Below, one piece after another: positions 6,443 through 12,697 of a DNA stretch of 12,697 nucleotides. Each line of letters begins with the position of its first letter. Position 1 is the first letter of the stretch. The stretch is from Acidiferrobacter sp. (lineage in GTDB: Bacteria; Pseudomonadota; Gammaproteobacteria; Arenicellales; UBA868), in NCBI GenBank assembly GCA_002694065.1, contig NZKZ01000077.1, positions 1 to 12,697 of the forward strand. The letters are read 5' to 3'. The notes beneath the pieces are model-generated. The model did no database searches. It was not told the origin of the DNA and saw nothing but the letters and a program-made list of their open reading frames with translations. The position numbers and the translations under genes were made by a program.

Positions 6443-7974
6443 TGCGAGAGATTCTCGAGGAATTGGAACGGCGCCGCGAAGCCGCGCGTCAAGGAGGAGG
6501 TCAAAGACGTATTGACGCCCAGCATGCCAAGGGCAAGTTGACCGCGCGAGAACGCATAGGTGTGCTGCTGGACGAGGACAGTTTTGAGGAGTGGGACATT
6601 TTCGTCGAGCACCGATGTGCCGACTTTGATATGGCTGACAAAGCGGTGCCGGGCGACGGCGTGGTCACCGGGCATGGCACCATCAACGGCCGTACCGTTT
6701 TCGTCTTCAGCCAGGACTTCACGGTACTCGGAGGGTCCCTTTCTGAAGCGCATGCCGGGAAAATCTGCAAAATCATGGATCACGCCATGCGGGTAGGGGC
6801 GCCGGTGATTGGGTTGAATGATTCAGGTGGCGCCAGAATCCAGGAAGGTATTGATTCATTGGCGGGGTATGCCGAGGTTTTTCAGCGCAACGTTCTGGCG
6901 TCAGGCGTGATTCCGCAGATATCCATGATCATGGGTCCCTGTGCCGGGGGGGCTGTCTACTCACCGGCTATCACCGACTTTATTTTTATGGTTCGGGATA
7001 CTTCCTACATGTATGTCACGGGTCCCGAGGTCGTAAAGACCGTCACGCATGAAACAGTGACCCATGAAGAACTTGGCGGGGCAACCACGCACTCGAGTCG
7101 ATCAGGTGTGGCAGATGGGGCGTTCGATAACGACGTCGAGGCGCTTTTGAGTCTGCGCCGCTTTATTGATTTTCTGCCGGCAAGCAATGTTGACGAAGCA
7201 CCCCAACGGCCGGCAATGGATCCGGTCACCCGGGCCGAGCCGTCGCTGGACACGCTGATACCAGATAATCCCAACAAGCCCTATGATATGCACGAGCTCA
7301 TCACCAAAGTCGTCGACGATGGTGATTTCTTTGAGCTTAAACCGGATTTTGCCGGCAACATCCTGATCGGGTTCGGCCGCATGGACGGTTCAACCGTTGG
7401 CATCGTGGCCAATCAACCCATGGTGCTCGCCGGGTGTCTCGACATTCAGTCGTCGGTTAAGGCGGCGCGTTTCGTCAGATTCTGTGATGCCTTCAGCATT
7501 CCGATCGTAACCTTTGTTGATGTGCCGGGCTTTTTGCCGGGAACCTCTCAAGAATACGGCGGCATTATCAGACATGGCGCGAAACTGCTTTATGCCTACG
7601 CAGAATGCACGGTGCCGAAGGTCACGGTCATTACCCGAAAAGCCTATGGTGGGGCCTACGATGTGATGGCGTCCAAGCACTTGCGCGGCGACGTCAATCT
7701 GGCCTGGCCCAGTGCGGAGATCGCCGTCATGGGACCAAAAGGGGCAGTGGAGATTATTTTTCGTGAAGATATCGGTGATGAGGAGAAGATCACCCAAAGG
7801 ACGGAGGAATACCGTAAGAAATTTGCCAACCCCTTTGTTGCCGGCCATAGAGGGTTCATTGATGATGTCATCTTGCCGAGTGAGACCCGTACCCGGATCA
7901 GCCGGTCTCTTTCCATGCTGCGTAATAAGCAATTGGATAATCCCTGGCGCAAGCACGGCAACATTCCACTTTAA
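6442..7974 (+). CDS. pccB: Propionyl-CoA carboxylase, carboxyltransferase (beta) subunit
   Basis: It transfers carboxyl from carboxybiotin to propionyl-CoA, giving (S)-methylmalonyl-CoA. The 510 residues match PccB/AccB carboxyltransferases. The two crotonase-like halves show SGGARIQEG (128-136) and GPCAGGAVYSPA (166-177) in the first half. In the second half are VDVPGFLPGT (359-368), YGGIIRHGAKLLYAYAE (372-388) and KAYGGAYDVMASKHL (400-414). Asp407 in GGAYDVM corresponds to Asp422 of Streptomyces coelicolor PccB, a residue tied to propionyl-CoA rather than longer or acetyl substrates, which supports propionyl-CoA as substrate. ATG 6442 shares a base with the mutase stop and has AGAGG about ten bases upstream, so co-translation is likely. 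The essential partner, the biotin carboxylase plus biotin carrier alpha subunit, is not in this window; the next gene is a MOSC protein. A carboxyltransferase for methylcrotonyl-CoA is less likely on these motifs and context. Confidence 0.93.
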   Translation: MREILEELERRREAARQGGGQRRIDAQHAKGKLTARERIGVLLDEDSFEEWDIFVEHRCADFDMADKAVPGDGVVTGHGTINGRTVFVFSQDFTVLGGSLSEAHAGKICKIMDHAMRVGAPVIGLNDSGGARIQEGIDSLAGYAEVFQRNVLASGVIPQISMIMGPCAGGAVYSPAITDFIFMVRDTSYMYVTGPEVVKTVTHETVTHEELGGATTHSSRSGVADGAFDNDVEALLSLRRFIDFLPASNVDEAPQRPAMDPVTRAEPSLDTLIPDNPNKPYDMHELITKVVDDGDFFELKPDFAGNILIGFGRMDGSTVGIVANQPMVLAGCLDIQSSVKAARFVRFCDAFSIPIVTFVDVPGFLPGTSQEYGGIIRHGAKLLYAYAECTVPKVTVITRKAYGGAYDVMASKHLRGDVNLAWPSAEIAVMGPKGAVEIIFREDIGDEEKITQRTEEYRKKFANPFVAGHRGFIDDVILPSETRTRISRSLSMLRNKQLDNPWRKHGNIPL

Positions 7975-7985
7975 GGGTGACAGGT

Positions 7986-8441
7986 ATGACAGCACAGGGG
8001 GTCGTAAAAGGAGTTTGCCTTTCGGCAACCGAAGGTGGAGTCACCCGTGAGGTATCTGAAGCTGTGGCAACGGCAGGAGCAGGTCTCGAAGGGGATCGTT
8101 ATTGCGCCTTTGGCGCTTCAGCAGAAACGCAACTGACGCTGATTCAGATTGAAGCGGTTAATGAATTCAACGAGGCCTTTGGTACAGACTTGCCGGCGAC
8201 CGCATTCCGCCGAAACGTGATTACCGAGGGAGTCGATCTCAACGCGCTGGAAGGCCGTATCTTCACGGTAGGACAAGTGCAGTTGCGCGGTGTTGAACTC
8301 TGCGAGCCTTGTGCTTACCTGCAGAACCTTCTCGATATTCCGGGACTGGTCAAGCAACTCACCCATAAGGGCGGCCTGCGCTGCGAGATTCTCGGCGGGG
8401 GCGTGATTCGACCGGGAGACGAGATCGGCGCCACCGACTGA
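7986..8441 (+). CDS. Small MOSC-domain protein
   Basis: A 151-residue protein that is essentially one MOSC domain, the beta-strand fold shared with the C-terminus of molybdenum-cofactor sulfurase. Visible marks are the opening VVKGVCLSA, GLEGDRY (33-39), QLTLIQ (49-54), FRRNVITEGVDL (74-85) and the Cys-rich LCEPCAYLQ with Cys106 and Cys109, one of which would be the conserved MOSC cysteine. MOSC proteins are thought to carry or transfer sulfur or to bind a molybdenum cofactor; the exact role of stand-alone members is mostly unknown. ATG 7986 is chosen because AAGGG lies eight bases upstream; a GTG at 7977 is in frame but overlaps that site. It is 11 bases after pccB on the same strand, so it is probably the last gene of the propionate operon. 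No molybdenum-cofactor gene is nearby. The domain assignment is confident; the function is unknown. Confidence 0.82.
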   Translation: MTAQGVVKGVCLSATEGGVTREVSEAVATAGAGLEGDRYCAFGASAETQLTLIQIEAVNEFNEAFGTDLPATAFRRNVITEGVDLNALEGRIFTVGQVQLRGVELCEPCAYLQNLLDIPGLVKQLTHKGGLRCEILGGGVIRPGDEIGATD

Positions 8442-8468
8442 GTACGCCTGGGCAAAGTGGCCAGTACT
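8441..8468. terminator. Possible bidirectional hairpin between convergent genes
   Basis: AGTAC (8441-8445) can pair with GTACT (8464-8468), with inner TGG (8449-8451) pairing with CCA (8461-8463) around a small bulge. It lies in the 35-base gap between the convergent MOSC and acyl-CoA ligase genes, where a shared terminator would be expected. There is no T-run on either strand, so it is weak. Confidence 0.25.
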
Positions 8469-8476
8469 GCGCCTAT

Positions 8477-10096
8477 CTAAAGGTTGCCCGCTTTTTCCCT
8501 GAGCACAAACTTCTGAATCTTGCCGGTCGAGGTCTTGGGGAGTTCCCCGAAGACAATGGTGCGCGGCGCTTTATAGTGCGCCATGTTGTCGCGACAGAAA
8601 TCGATGATCTCCTGGGGCTGTGCGTCCTCTCCCTCATGCAGTGTTACGAAAGCGCAAGGGCTCTCCCCCCAGGTTTCATCCGGTCTTGCCACAACAGCGG
8701 CTTCCAGGACCTTGGGGTGACGGTAGAGCGTTTCCTCTATCTCAAGGCTTGAGATATTTTCCCCGCCGGAAATGATAATGTCTTTTGAACGGTCCTTGAT
8801 CTCAATATAGCCATCGGGATGGCGCACGGCGATGTCTCCGCTGTGAAACCACCCCCCGGCAAAAGCGGCCTGAGTCGCCTCTTCGTTCTTGAGATAACCC
8901 TTCATGACCGTATTGCCTCGGATCATGACTTCACCAAAGGTCTCTCCGTCCCACGGCACGTCTTCCATGGTTTCCGGGTTTTTGACGCTGGCGTTTTCCA
9001 GCGTGCCGTAATGCACACCTTGCCGCGCCATGCGCGACGAGCGCTCCTGAAGCGCGAGAGCCGGCCAATCCTCCTGCGGGATGCAGACTGTCGCCGGTCC
9101 ATAAGTCTCAGTTAAGCCGTAGAGATGGGTCACGTGGAACCCGTCCGCTTCCATGGCCTCGATGACGGCGGACGGCGGGGCAGCGCCGCCTGTTGCGATC
9201 TCAACGGTTTGAGAGAATGGTGTTTTCATTTCCCGTGGGGCGTTCGCAAGCATATTCATCACAATGGGTGCACCGCACATATGGGTGACGCCATTAGCGG
9301 CTATGGACGCGAAGACCGCTTCTGGTTCAACCGCCCGCAGACAAACATGGGTGCCCATTGCGGCGGTGACTGCCCAGGTAAAGGTCCAGCCGTCACAGTG
9401 AAACATCGGCAGGGTCCACAGGTACACCGAGTCACGGTTAAGTTCCATGGTCGCCATGTTGCCCAGCGCATTCAGGTAAGCGCCGCGGTGGTGGTAGACG
9501 CAACCCTTGGGGTTGCCAGTCGTCCCAGAGGTATACAGCAACGACAGCGCCTGCCACTCGTCTTCGGGCTGTCCGAGGGGGAAGGTATCGTCAGCGTCCG
9601 CAATAAACGTCTCGTAGTTCATCTCCCCAAGGCATTCGCCGCCTTGACTCTCGGAGTCATCAATATCAATGACCAGCAGTTCTCGCTCGGTTAAGGTCAG
9701 CGCTTTCTTGATGACTTCGGAAAATGCGCGATCGGTCAACAGCACTTTGGCTTCACCATGATCCAGAATGAACGCGATAGTGTTGGCATCCAGCCGGATG
9801 TTGAGCGAATTCAGCACTGCGCCGAGCATGGGCACCCCATTGTGCGCCTCCAGCATCTCAGGTGTGTTTGCTCCCATGATGGCGACGCAGTCGCCGGGGC
9901 CAATGCCTCGTCCCGCCAGGGCATTGGCCAGTTGGGATGAGCGTGCCAGAAATTGGGCGTAGGTGTAACGGCGTTGGCCATGAATGATGGCAGTGTGTGA
10001 GGGAGCCACCTGTGCCGCGCGGCGCAGAAAGCTGACCGGCGTCAGGGGTTCATAGTTGGCGCGGTCTTTTGCGAGCTGCGCTTCAAATATAGACAC
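8477..10096 (-). CDS. AMP-dependent acyl-CoA synthetase (medium-chain/aromatic-type ligase family)
   Basis: A 539-residue member of the acyl/aryl-CoA ligase superfamily that makes an acyl-CoA from a carboxylic acid, ATP and CoA. The start region (NYEPLTPVSFL, IHGQRRYTYAQF) and length suggest the family that includes plant-type acyl-activating enzymes and bacterial ligases often labelled only 'acyl-CoA synthetase'. Motifs in order: ATP loop LLYTSGTTGNPKGCVY (186-201), LPMFHCDGW (229-237), HLYGLTETYGP (324-334), GWFHSGDIAVRHPDGY (415-430), the hinge KDRSKDIIISGGENISSLEIE (434-454) and PKTSTGKIQKF with catalytic Lys526. The start is GTG at 10096, with GAGGAG eight bases upstream; this also gives the usual family N-terminus. 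There is no signal peptide or membrane segment. It is single on its strand, convergent to the MOSC gene and divergent from the MaoC gene. The substrate cannot be told; a methylmercaptopropionate (DmdB-like) role was considered but is not supported. Confidence 0.88.
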   Translation of the reverse strand: MSIFEAQLAKDRANYEPLTPVSFLRRAAQVAPSHTAIIHGQRRYTYAQFLARSSQLANALAGRGIGPGDCVAIMGANTPEMLEAHNGVPMLGAVLNSLNIRLDANTIAFILDHGEAKVLLTDRAFSEVIKKALTLTERELLVIDIDDSESQGGECLGEMNYETFIADADDTFPLGQPEDEWQALSLLYTSGTTGNPKGCVYHHRGAYLNALGNMATMELNRDSVYLWTLPMFHCDGWTFTWAVTAAMGTHVCLRAVEPEAVFASIAANGVTHMCGAPIVMNMLANAPREMKTPFSQTVEIATGGAAPPSAVIEAMEADGFHVTHLYGLTETYGPATVCIPQEDWPALALQERSSRMARQGVHYGTLENASVKNPETMEDVPWDGETFGEVMIRGNTVMKGYLKNEEATQAAFAGGWFHSGDIAVRHPDGYIEIKDRSKDIIISGGENISSLEIEETLYRHPKVLEAAVVARPDETWGESPCAFVTLHEGEDAQPQEIIDFCRDNMAHYKAPRTIVFGELPKTSTGKIQKFVLREKAGNL

Positions 10097-10104
10097 GGTA
10101 ATTT

Positions 10105-10110
10105 CTCCTC
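10105..10110 (-). promoter_or_regulatory. Shine-Dalgarno deciding the GTG start of the acyl-CoA ligase
   Basis: GAGGAG on the minus strand lies eight bases before the GTG at 10096. No in-frame ATG nearby has a comparable site. Confidence 0.75.
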
Positions 10111-10185
10111 ACAAGTGAGACGGCAATCCTAACGGCTTTAATGGCCTGTGTCAGGTGGGGCGATCTCCCAAGAAACTCGTTATCG

Positions 10186-10213
10186 CAGGTGTTCACTACC
10201 ACGGGTTCACCTG
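10186..10213. repeat. Inverted repeat upstream of the maoC-type gene, possible operator
   Basis: CAGGTG (10186-10191) and CACCTG (10208-10213) are inverted copies with a 16-base gap. Inside the same stretch GTTCAC occurs twice in direct orientation (10191-10196 and 10205-10210). The stretch covers the -35 zone in front of the TATAAT at 10224 and lies in the divergent region between the ligase and the MaoC gene. A repressor site is plausible; no factor can be named. Confidence 0.3.
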
Positions 10214-10223
10214 GTTTTGGACC

Positions 10224-10229
10224 TATAAT
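10224..10229 (+). promoter_or_regulatory. Perfect -10 hexamer (TATAAT) upstream of the maoC-glycosyltransferase genes
   Basis: TATAAT lies 32 bases before the MaoC start, placing transcription start near 10236 and leaving a short leader of about 25 bases. No good TTGACA-like box is found 16-18 bases upstream; that zone is instead occupied by the inverted repeat, suggesting an activator- or repressor-controlled promoter. Confidence 0.45.
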
Positions 10230-10261
10230 TGGCACTCTGGACGGCCCTAGATTAATCAACG

Positions 10262-10720
10262 ATGCGAATACCAGCAGGCAGGGCGTATGACGAAATTCGG
10301 GTGGGCGATGAGTTCGATTATGTCCTGACAATCACGGAGGCTCATCTGGTTACCGCAGCGGGCCTTTTCGGAGACTTCAACCCGCTGCATGTGGACGAAA
10401 CATTTGCAAGTCAATCCCGATTCGGTGGACGCATTCTGCACGGACCATTTACCAGCGCCTTTGTTGCAGCGCCTATTGGAATCTATTTTTCAGGTACCGC
10501 GATCGCCTATCTTGAGCACAGTTGTCGATTTCTGGCTCCGGTTAAACCGGGCGATACGCTGAGGGCATCTTGGGAGATCACCGATATGACAGACAAGCCG
10601 AAGTTCCGGGGCGGCGTGGTCGGTTTGAGCTGTCTGTGCACCAACCAGCAGGAGGTTGAGGTTGCGAGTGCGTCGGGCAAAATTATGGTTGCCGCGCGGG
10701 AAGCGGCAAAAAGCGCATGA
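10262..10720 (+). CDS. MaoC-type (R)-specific enoyl-CoA hydratase / hot-dog fold dehydratase
   Basis: A 152-residue single hot-dog-domain protein. FGDFNPLHVDE (36-46) carries the hydratase motif: Asp38, Asn40 and His43 match the catalytic Asp/His spacing of PhaJ (R)-hydratases. GGRILHGPFTSA (55-66) is the second MaoC hallmark. It should hydrate 2-enoyl-CoA to (R)-3-hydroxyacyl-CoA or act on a related thioester such as a mesaconyl- or methyl-branched acyl-CoA. ATG 10262 is used because the usual family opening (YDEIRVGDEF, 9-18) follows it; there is no clear Shine-Dalgarno. Its stop overlaps the next gene by four bases (ATGA), so translation with the glycosyltransferase is probably coupled, an unusual pairing. 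The fold and motif are clear; the substrate is unknown. Stereochemistry would be opposite to that of the crotonase-type hydratase at 1370-2146. Confidence 0.85.
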   Translation: MRIPAGRAYDEIRVGDEFDYVLTITEAHLVTAAGLFGDFNPLHVDETFASQSRFGGRILHGPFTSAFVAAPIGIYFSGTAIAYLEHSCRFLAPVKPGDTLRASWEITDMTDKPKFRGGVVGLSCLCTNQQEVEVASASGKIMVAAREAAKSA

Positions 10721-11934
10721 CGAATGATGTAAACAGCACTCTGCACGGCAAGCGAATTCTGATCTACAGCCATGACTCATTTGGTCTGGGTCATTTGCGC
10801 CGATGCCGGACCATTGCCCATGCCCTGGTGGATCAATTTGCCGGCCTGAAGGTCCTGATCGTCTCAGGTTCTCCGATCATCGGCAGTTTCGATTTTAAGA
10901 GCCGGGTAGATTTTGTGCGGATCCCGGGGGTAGTCAAACTCCGTGGCGGTGACTACACCTCGCTTTCAGATCATATTGACCTGTCTCAGACGCTGCAGTT
11001 GCGTGCATCCATCATGGAACAGACGGCAGATACATTTTCCCCTGACCTTTTTATCGTAGATAAAGAGCCATTGGGGCTTCGCGGAGAAGTTACCCAAACC
11101 CTGAAGAAGCTTCGCGGCAAAGGCGTGCGAACCGTCCTGGGCCTGCGGGATATTCTCGATGATCCCGTTTTGTTGAACAAAGAGTGGGATCATCGTGGGA
11201 CGCCGCGAAATCTGGAGGCCTGGTATGACGAGATCTGGGTATTCGGATCGCGTTCCATGGGTAACCCGCTCGCTGAACTGGGCGTCAGTGAAGCTGGCCT
11301 GCAGAGCATGATCTACACGGGATATCTGCGTCGAGCAGTGCCTTCGATTGCAAGAGCGCCCGTCAGCCTGCCGCGCGAACCTTTTCTGCTGGTGACGCCG
11401 GGTGGCGGGGGAGATGGGGAGACTTTGGTGGACTGGGTCTTGAATGCATTGGAACAAAAACCCAGGCCAGCAAAACCTGTTGTGATCGTGCTGGGCCCAT
11501 TCATGCCCCAGGCAGTCAGGCAACAGTTTCAATTGCGGGCCGAGGCGCTCAAGGGAGTGCAAACCATCGTCTTTAATTCCAATATGGAATTGGTGATGGA
11601 GCGGGCAGCGGGTGTGGTTGCCATGGGCGGCTACAACACATTTTGCGAAATCCTGTCGCTCGACAAGCCCGCGCTACTGATCCCCCGTTCGACGCCGCGA
11701 ATGGAGCAAACACTCCGCGCCCACCGGGCGTCTTCCCTCGGCCTGGTGTCAATGCTTGATGGCGATGGCGACCGGTCTGCCGATGCGATGGCGCAGGCCT
11801 TGCGCGGACTCGAACGCCAGTCGCTGCCTTCTGCGGCGGGTGCAGACCAGATCCTGTCAGGTCTTGACGTTATCTGTGAGCGCACCCATCGCCTGCTTCT
11901 CGATAAAGCCCCAGTACGCCAACAACTCGCCTGA
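10717..11934 (+). CDS. MurG-like predicted glycosyltransferase (COG4671-type), first of a pair
   Basis: A 405-residue protein with the two-Rossmann GT-B layout. The N-terminal half starts ILIYSHDSFGLGHLRRC (14-30), where the Gly-rich GLGH resembles the acceptor-side loop of MurG-type enzymes. It is followed by VDKEPLGLRGE (114-124), LGLRDILDDP (141-150), YDEIWVFG (170-177) and YTGYL (200-204). The C-terminal half opens with LLVTPGGGGDG (224-234) and has VAMGGYNTFCEILSLDKPALLIPR (301-324), the expected nucleotide-sugar binding GG..T..E motif. There is no signal peptide or membrane span, so it acts at the cytoplasmic side. The ATG overlaps the MaoC stop by four bases; a second, paralogous transferase follows in the same frame after a 24-base gap. 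Sugar donor and acceptor are unknown; the family is recalled as 'predicted glycosyl transferase', so substrate claims are avoided. Confidence 0.8.
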   Translation: MTNDVNSTLHGKRILIYSHDSFGLGHLRRCRTIAHALVDQFAGLKVLIVSGSPIIGSFDFKSRVDFVRIPGVVKLRGGDYTSLSDHIDLSQTLQLRASIMEQTADTFSPDLFIVDKEPLGLRGEVTQTLKKLRGKGVRTVLGLRDILDDPVLLNKEWDHRGTPRNLEAWYDEIWVFGSRSMGNPLAELGVSEAGLQSMIYTGYLRRAVPSIARAPVSLPREPFLLVTPGGGGDGETLVDWVLNALEQKPRPAKPVVIVLGPFMPQAVRQQFQLRAEALKGVQTIVFNSNMELVMERAAGVVAMGGYNTFCEILSLDKPALLIPRSTPRMEQTLRAHRASSLGLVSMLDGDGDRSADAMAQALRGLERQSLPSAAGADQILSGLDVICERTHRLLLDKAPVRQQLA

Positions 11935-11940
11935 CATCAC

Positions 11941-11958
11941 GGGGCCGGGGTCGGGGCT
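11941..11958 (+). repeat. Three tandem GGGGYY hexamers at the glycosyltransferase junction
   Basis: GGGGCC, GGGGTC and GGGGCT follow one another between the TGA at 11932-11934 and the TTG start at 11959, exactly where a ribosome site would be. The G-runs may act as a crude Shine-Dalgarno or form RNA structure. Only three G4 runs are adjacent, so a simple intramolecular quadruplex would need a distant fourth run. Confidence 0.6.
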
Positions 11959-12697
11959 TTGATTCTTTTCTACGTTCAGCATCTACTGGGTATCGGCCAT
12001 CTGCGCCGGACGCTTGCCATTGCTGAGGCATGCCAGAAAGCCGGAACGCCTGTCGCCGTGATCACCGGCGGGATGCCCGTTAACCTGCAACAGGCGTCAC
12101 CTTTTCCGGTGTATCAACTCGAACCACTGCAAAGCGCGGATCTTTCCTTTTCGAAAATTGTGGATCGCCGTGGCGGACCTCTAAATGACGTTTTGGAAAC
12201 CGCGCGTGCCAAGGAACTGCTCCGGCTTTTTCACGATCTGCGGCCCAAGGTGCTGGTAACGGAATTATTTCCTTTTGGCCGAAGGCGGTTCCGATTTGAG
12301 TTACTGCCCTTGCTTGAAGCGGCACGGACTGCAAAAACACCTGTGCTGTGCTCTGTCCGGGACAGCGTCCAGAAACGCTCGAAAGCTCGTGAAACGGAGA
12401 CCATAAGCTGGCTTCGCGATTATTATCAGCGGGTGCTTGTTCATGGAGAGAAGGAGTTCGTGCCCTTGAGTGACTCCTTTGCCGAGTTCGATGAGATAGC
12501 CGATCTTGTGTCCTACACCGGATTTGTAGATACGACGCCTTTCCCCAGCCCAAGAGGTGAATCTTCTTTGCGCCGCCCTCAGGAGGTACTCGTCTCGGCG
12601 GGTGGAGGGAAGGCTGGCGAGCGGCTCTATCTTGCAGCCGCGGAAGCCAGTGCGCTCTCAGTGCATCCCGATATCGTTTGGCGGATTCTCGCGGGCA
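11959..12697 (+). CDS. Partial: second MurG-like glycosyltransferase (COG4671-type), cut by the window edge
   Basis: The frame stays open to the right edge, giving 246 codons of an expected 350-400. It is a paralogue of the preceding gene, with landmarks in the same order: HLLGIGHLRR (8-17), VTELFPFGRRRFRFELLPLLE (100-120), CSVRDS (131-136), YYQRVLVHG (155-163), YTGFV (186-190) and EVLVSAGGGKAGE (209-221), the last opening the C-terminal donor-binding half. The only reasonable start is TTG at 11959, which gives the typical beginning ILFYVQHLLGIGH. The preceding in-frame codons reach the TGA of gene one, and no ATG or GTG lies between. The ribosome site is weak, only G-runs. Two different paralogues side by side suggest that both act on one glycan or lipid, successively or as a heteromer (inference). 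The C-terminal motif and later neighbours are outside the window. Confidence 0.8.
   Translation, partial: MILFYVQHLLGIGHLRRTLAIAEACQKAGTPVAVITGGMPVNLQQASPFPVYQLEPLQSADLSFSKIVDRRGGPLNDVLETARAKELLRLFHDLRPKVLVTELFPFGRRRFRFELLPLLEAARTAKTPVLCSVRDSVQKRSKARETETISWLRDYYQRVLVHGEKEFVPLSDSFAEFDEIADLVSYTGFVDTTPFPSPRGESSLRRPQEVLVSAGGGKAGERLYLAAAEASALSVHPDIVWRILAG

Noticed and set aside
8477..10096. DmdB (methylmercaptopropionate-CoA ligase) with the crotonase as DmdD, forming a DMSP demethylation pathway
   Set aside because: Neither DmdA nor DmdC is present, the genes are 6 kb apart on separate units, and no substrate-specific residue could be identified.
11941..11956. Canonical G-quadruplex
   Set aside because: Only three G4 runs are adjacent; the next GGG is more than 30 bases away, outside usual loop limits.
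10717..12697. One glycosyltransferase gene split by a nonsense mutation or sequencing error
   Set aside because: Both halves contain their own N-terminal G(L/I)GHLRR loop and the same ordered landmarks, so they are tandem paralogues, not parts of one protein.

Overview
The window looks like chromosomal DNA of a Gram-negative, aerobic, acyl-CoA-degrading heterotroph. It is moderately GC-rich, with tightly packed genes and several GTG and TTG starts. The edge gene resembles a proteobacterial tail-specific protease, and a gammaproteobacterium is my best guess, made without any database support. I see no IS element, integrase, tRNA, rRNA, CRISPR array or phage gene, and no gene-free stretch over 300 bases (the longest, 2147-2357, is about 210).

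Left block, minus strand: an enoyl-CoA hydratase (crotonase) gene is followed 9 bases later by mtnA (5-methylthioribose-1-phosphate isomerase). Then comes the 5' end of a probable periplasmic carboxy-terminal processing protease, which runs off the left edge.

Central block, plus strand: prpE (propionyl-CoA synthetase), a one-chain B12-dependent methylmalonyl-CoA mutase, pccB (propionyl-CoA carboxylase carboxyltransferase subunit) and a small MOSC-domain gene form an apparent operon. The pathway read from it is propionate -> propionyl-CoA -> methylmalonyl-CoA -> succinyl-CoA. The biotin-carrying alpha subunit, the methylmalonyl-CoA epimerase and the mutase G-protein chaperone are absent here. 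A terminator-like hairpin with a T-run lies between the divergent intergenic region and the prpE start.

Right block: a minus-strand acyl-CoA ligase gene converges on the operon. Across a 165-base divergent region, a plus-strand set begins: a MaoC-type hydratase overlapping by 4 bases a MurG-like (COG4671-type) glycosyltransferase gene, then a second paralogous glycosyltransferase cut by the right edge. The junction of the two transferases is unusual: same frame, one TGA between them, three tandem GGGGYY hexamers, and a TTG start.

Most of the window is recognisable short-chain acyl-CoA metabolism. The least explained parts are the MOSC gene closing the propionate operon, the hydratase coupled to paired glycosyltransferases, and the leader hairpin before prpE. 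I found no clear evidence of an entirely new system.
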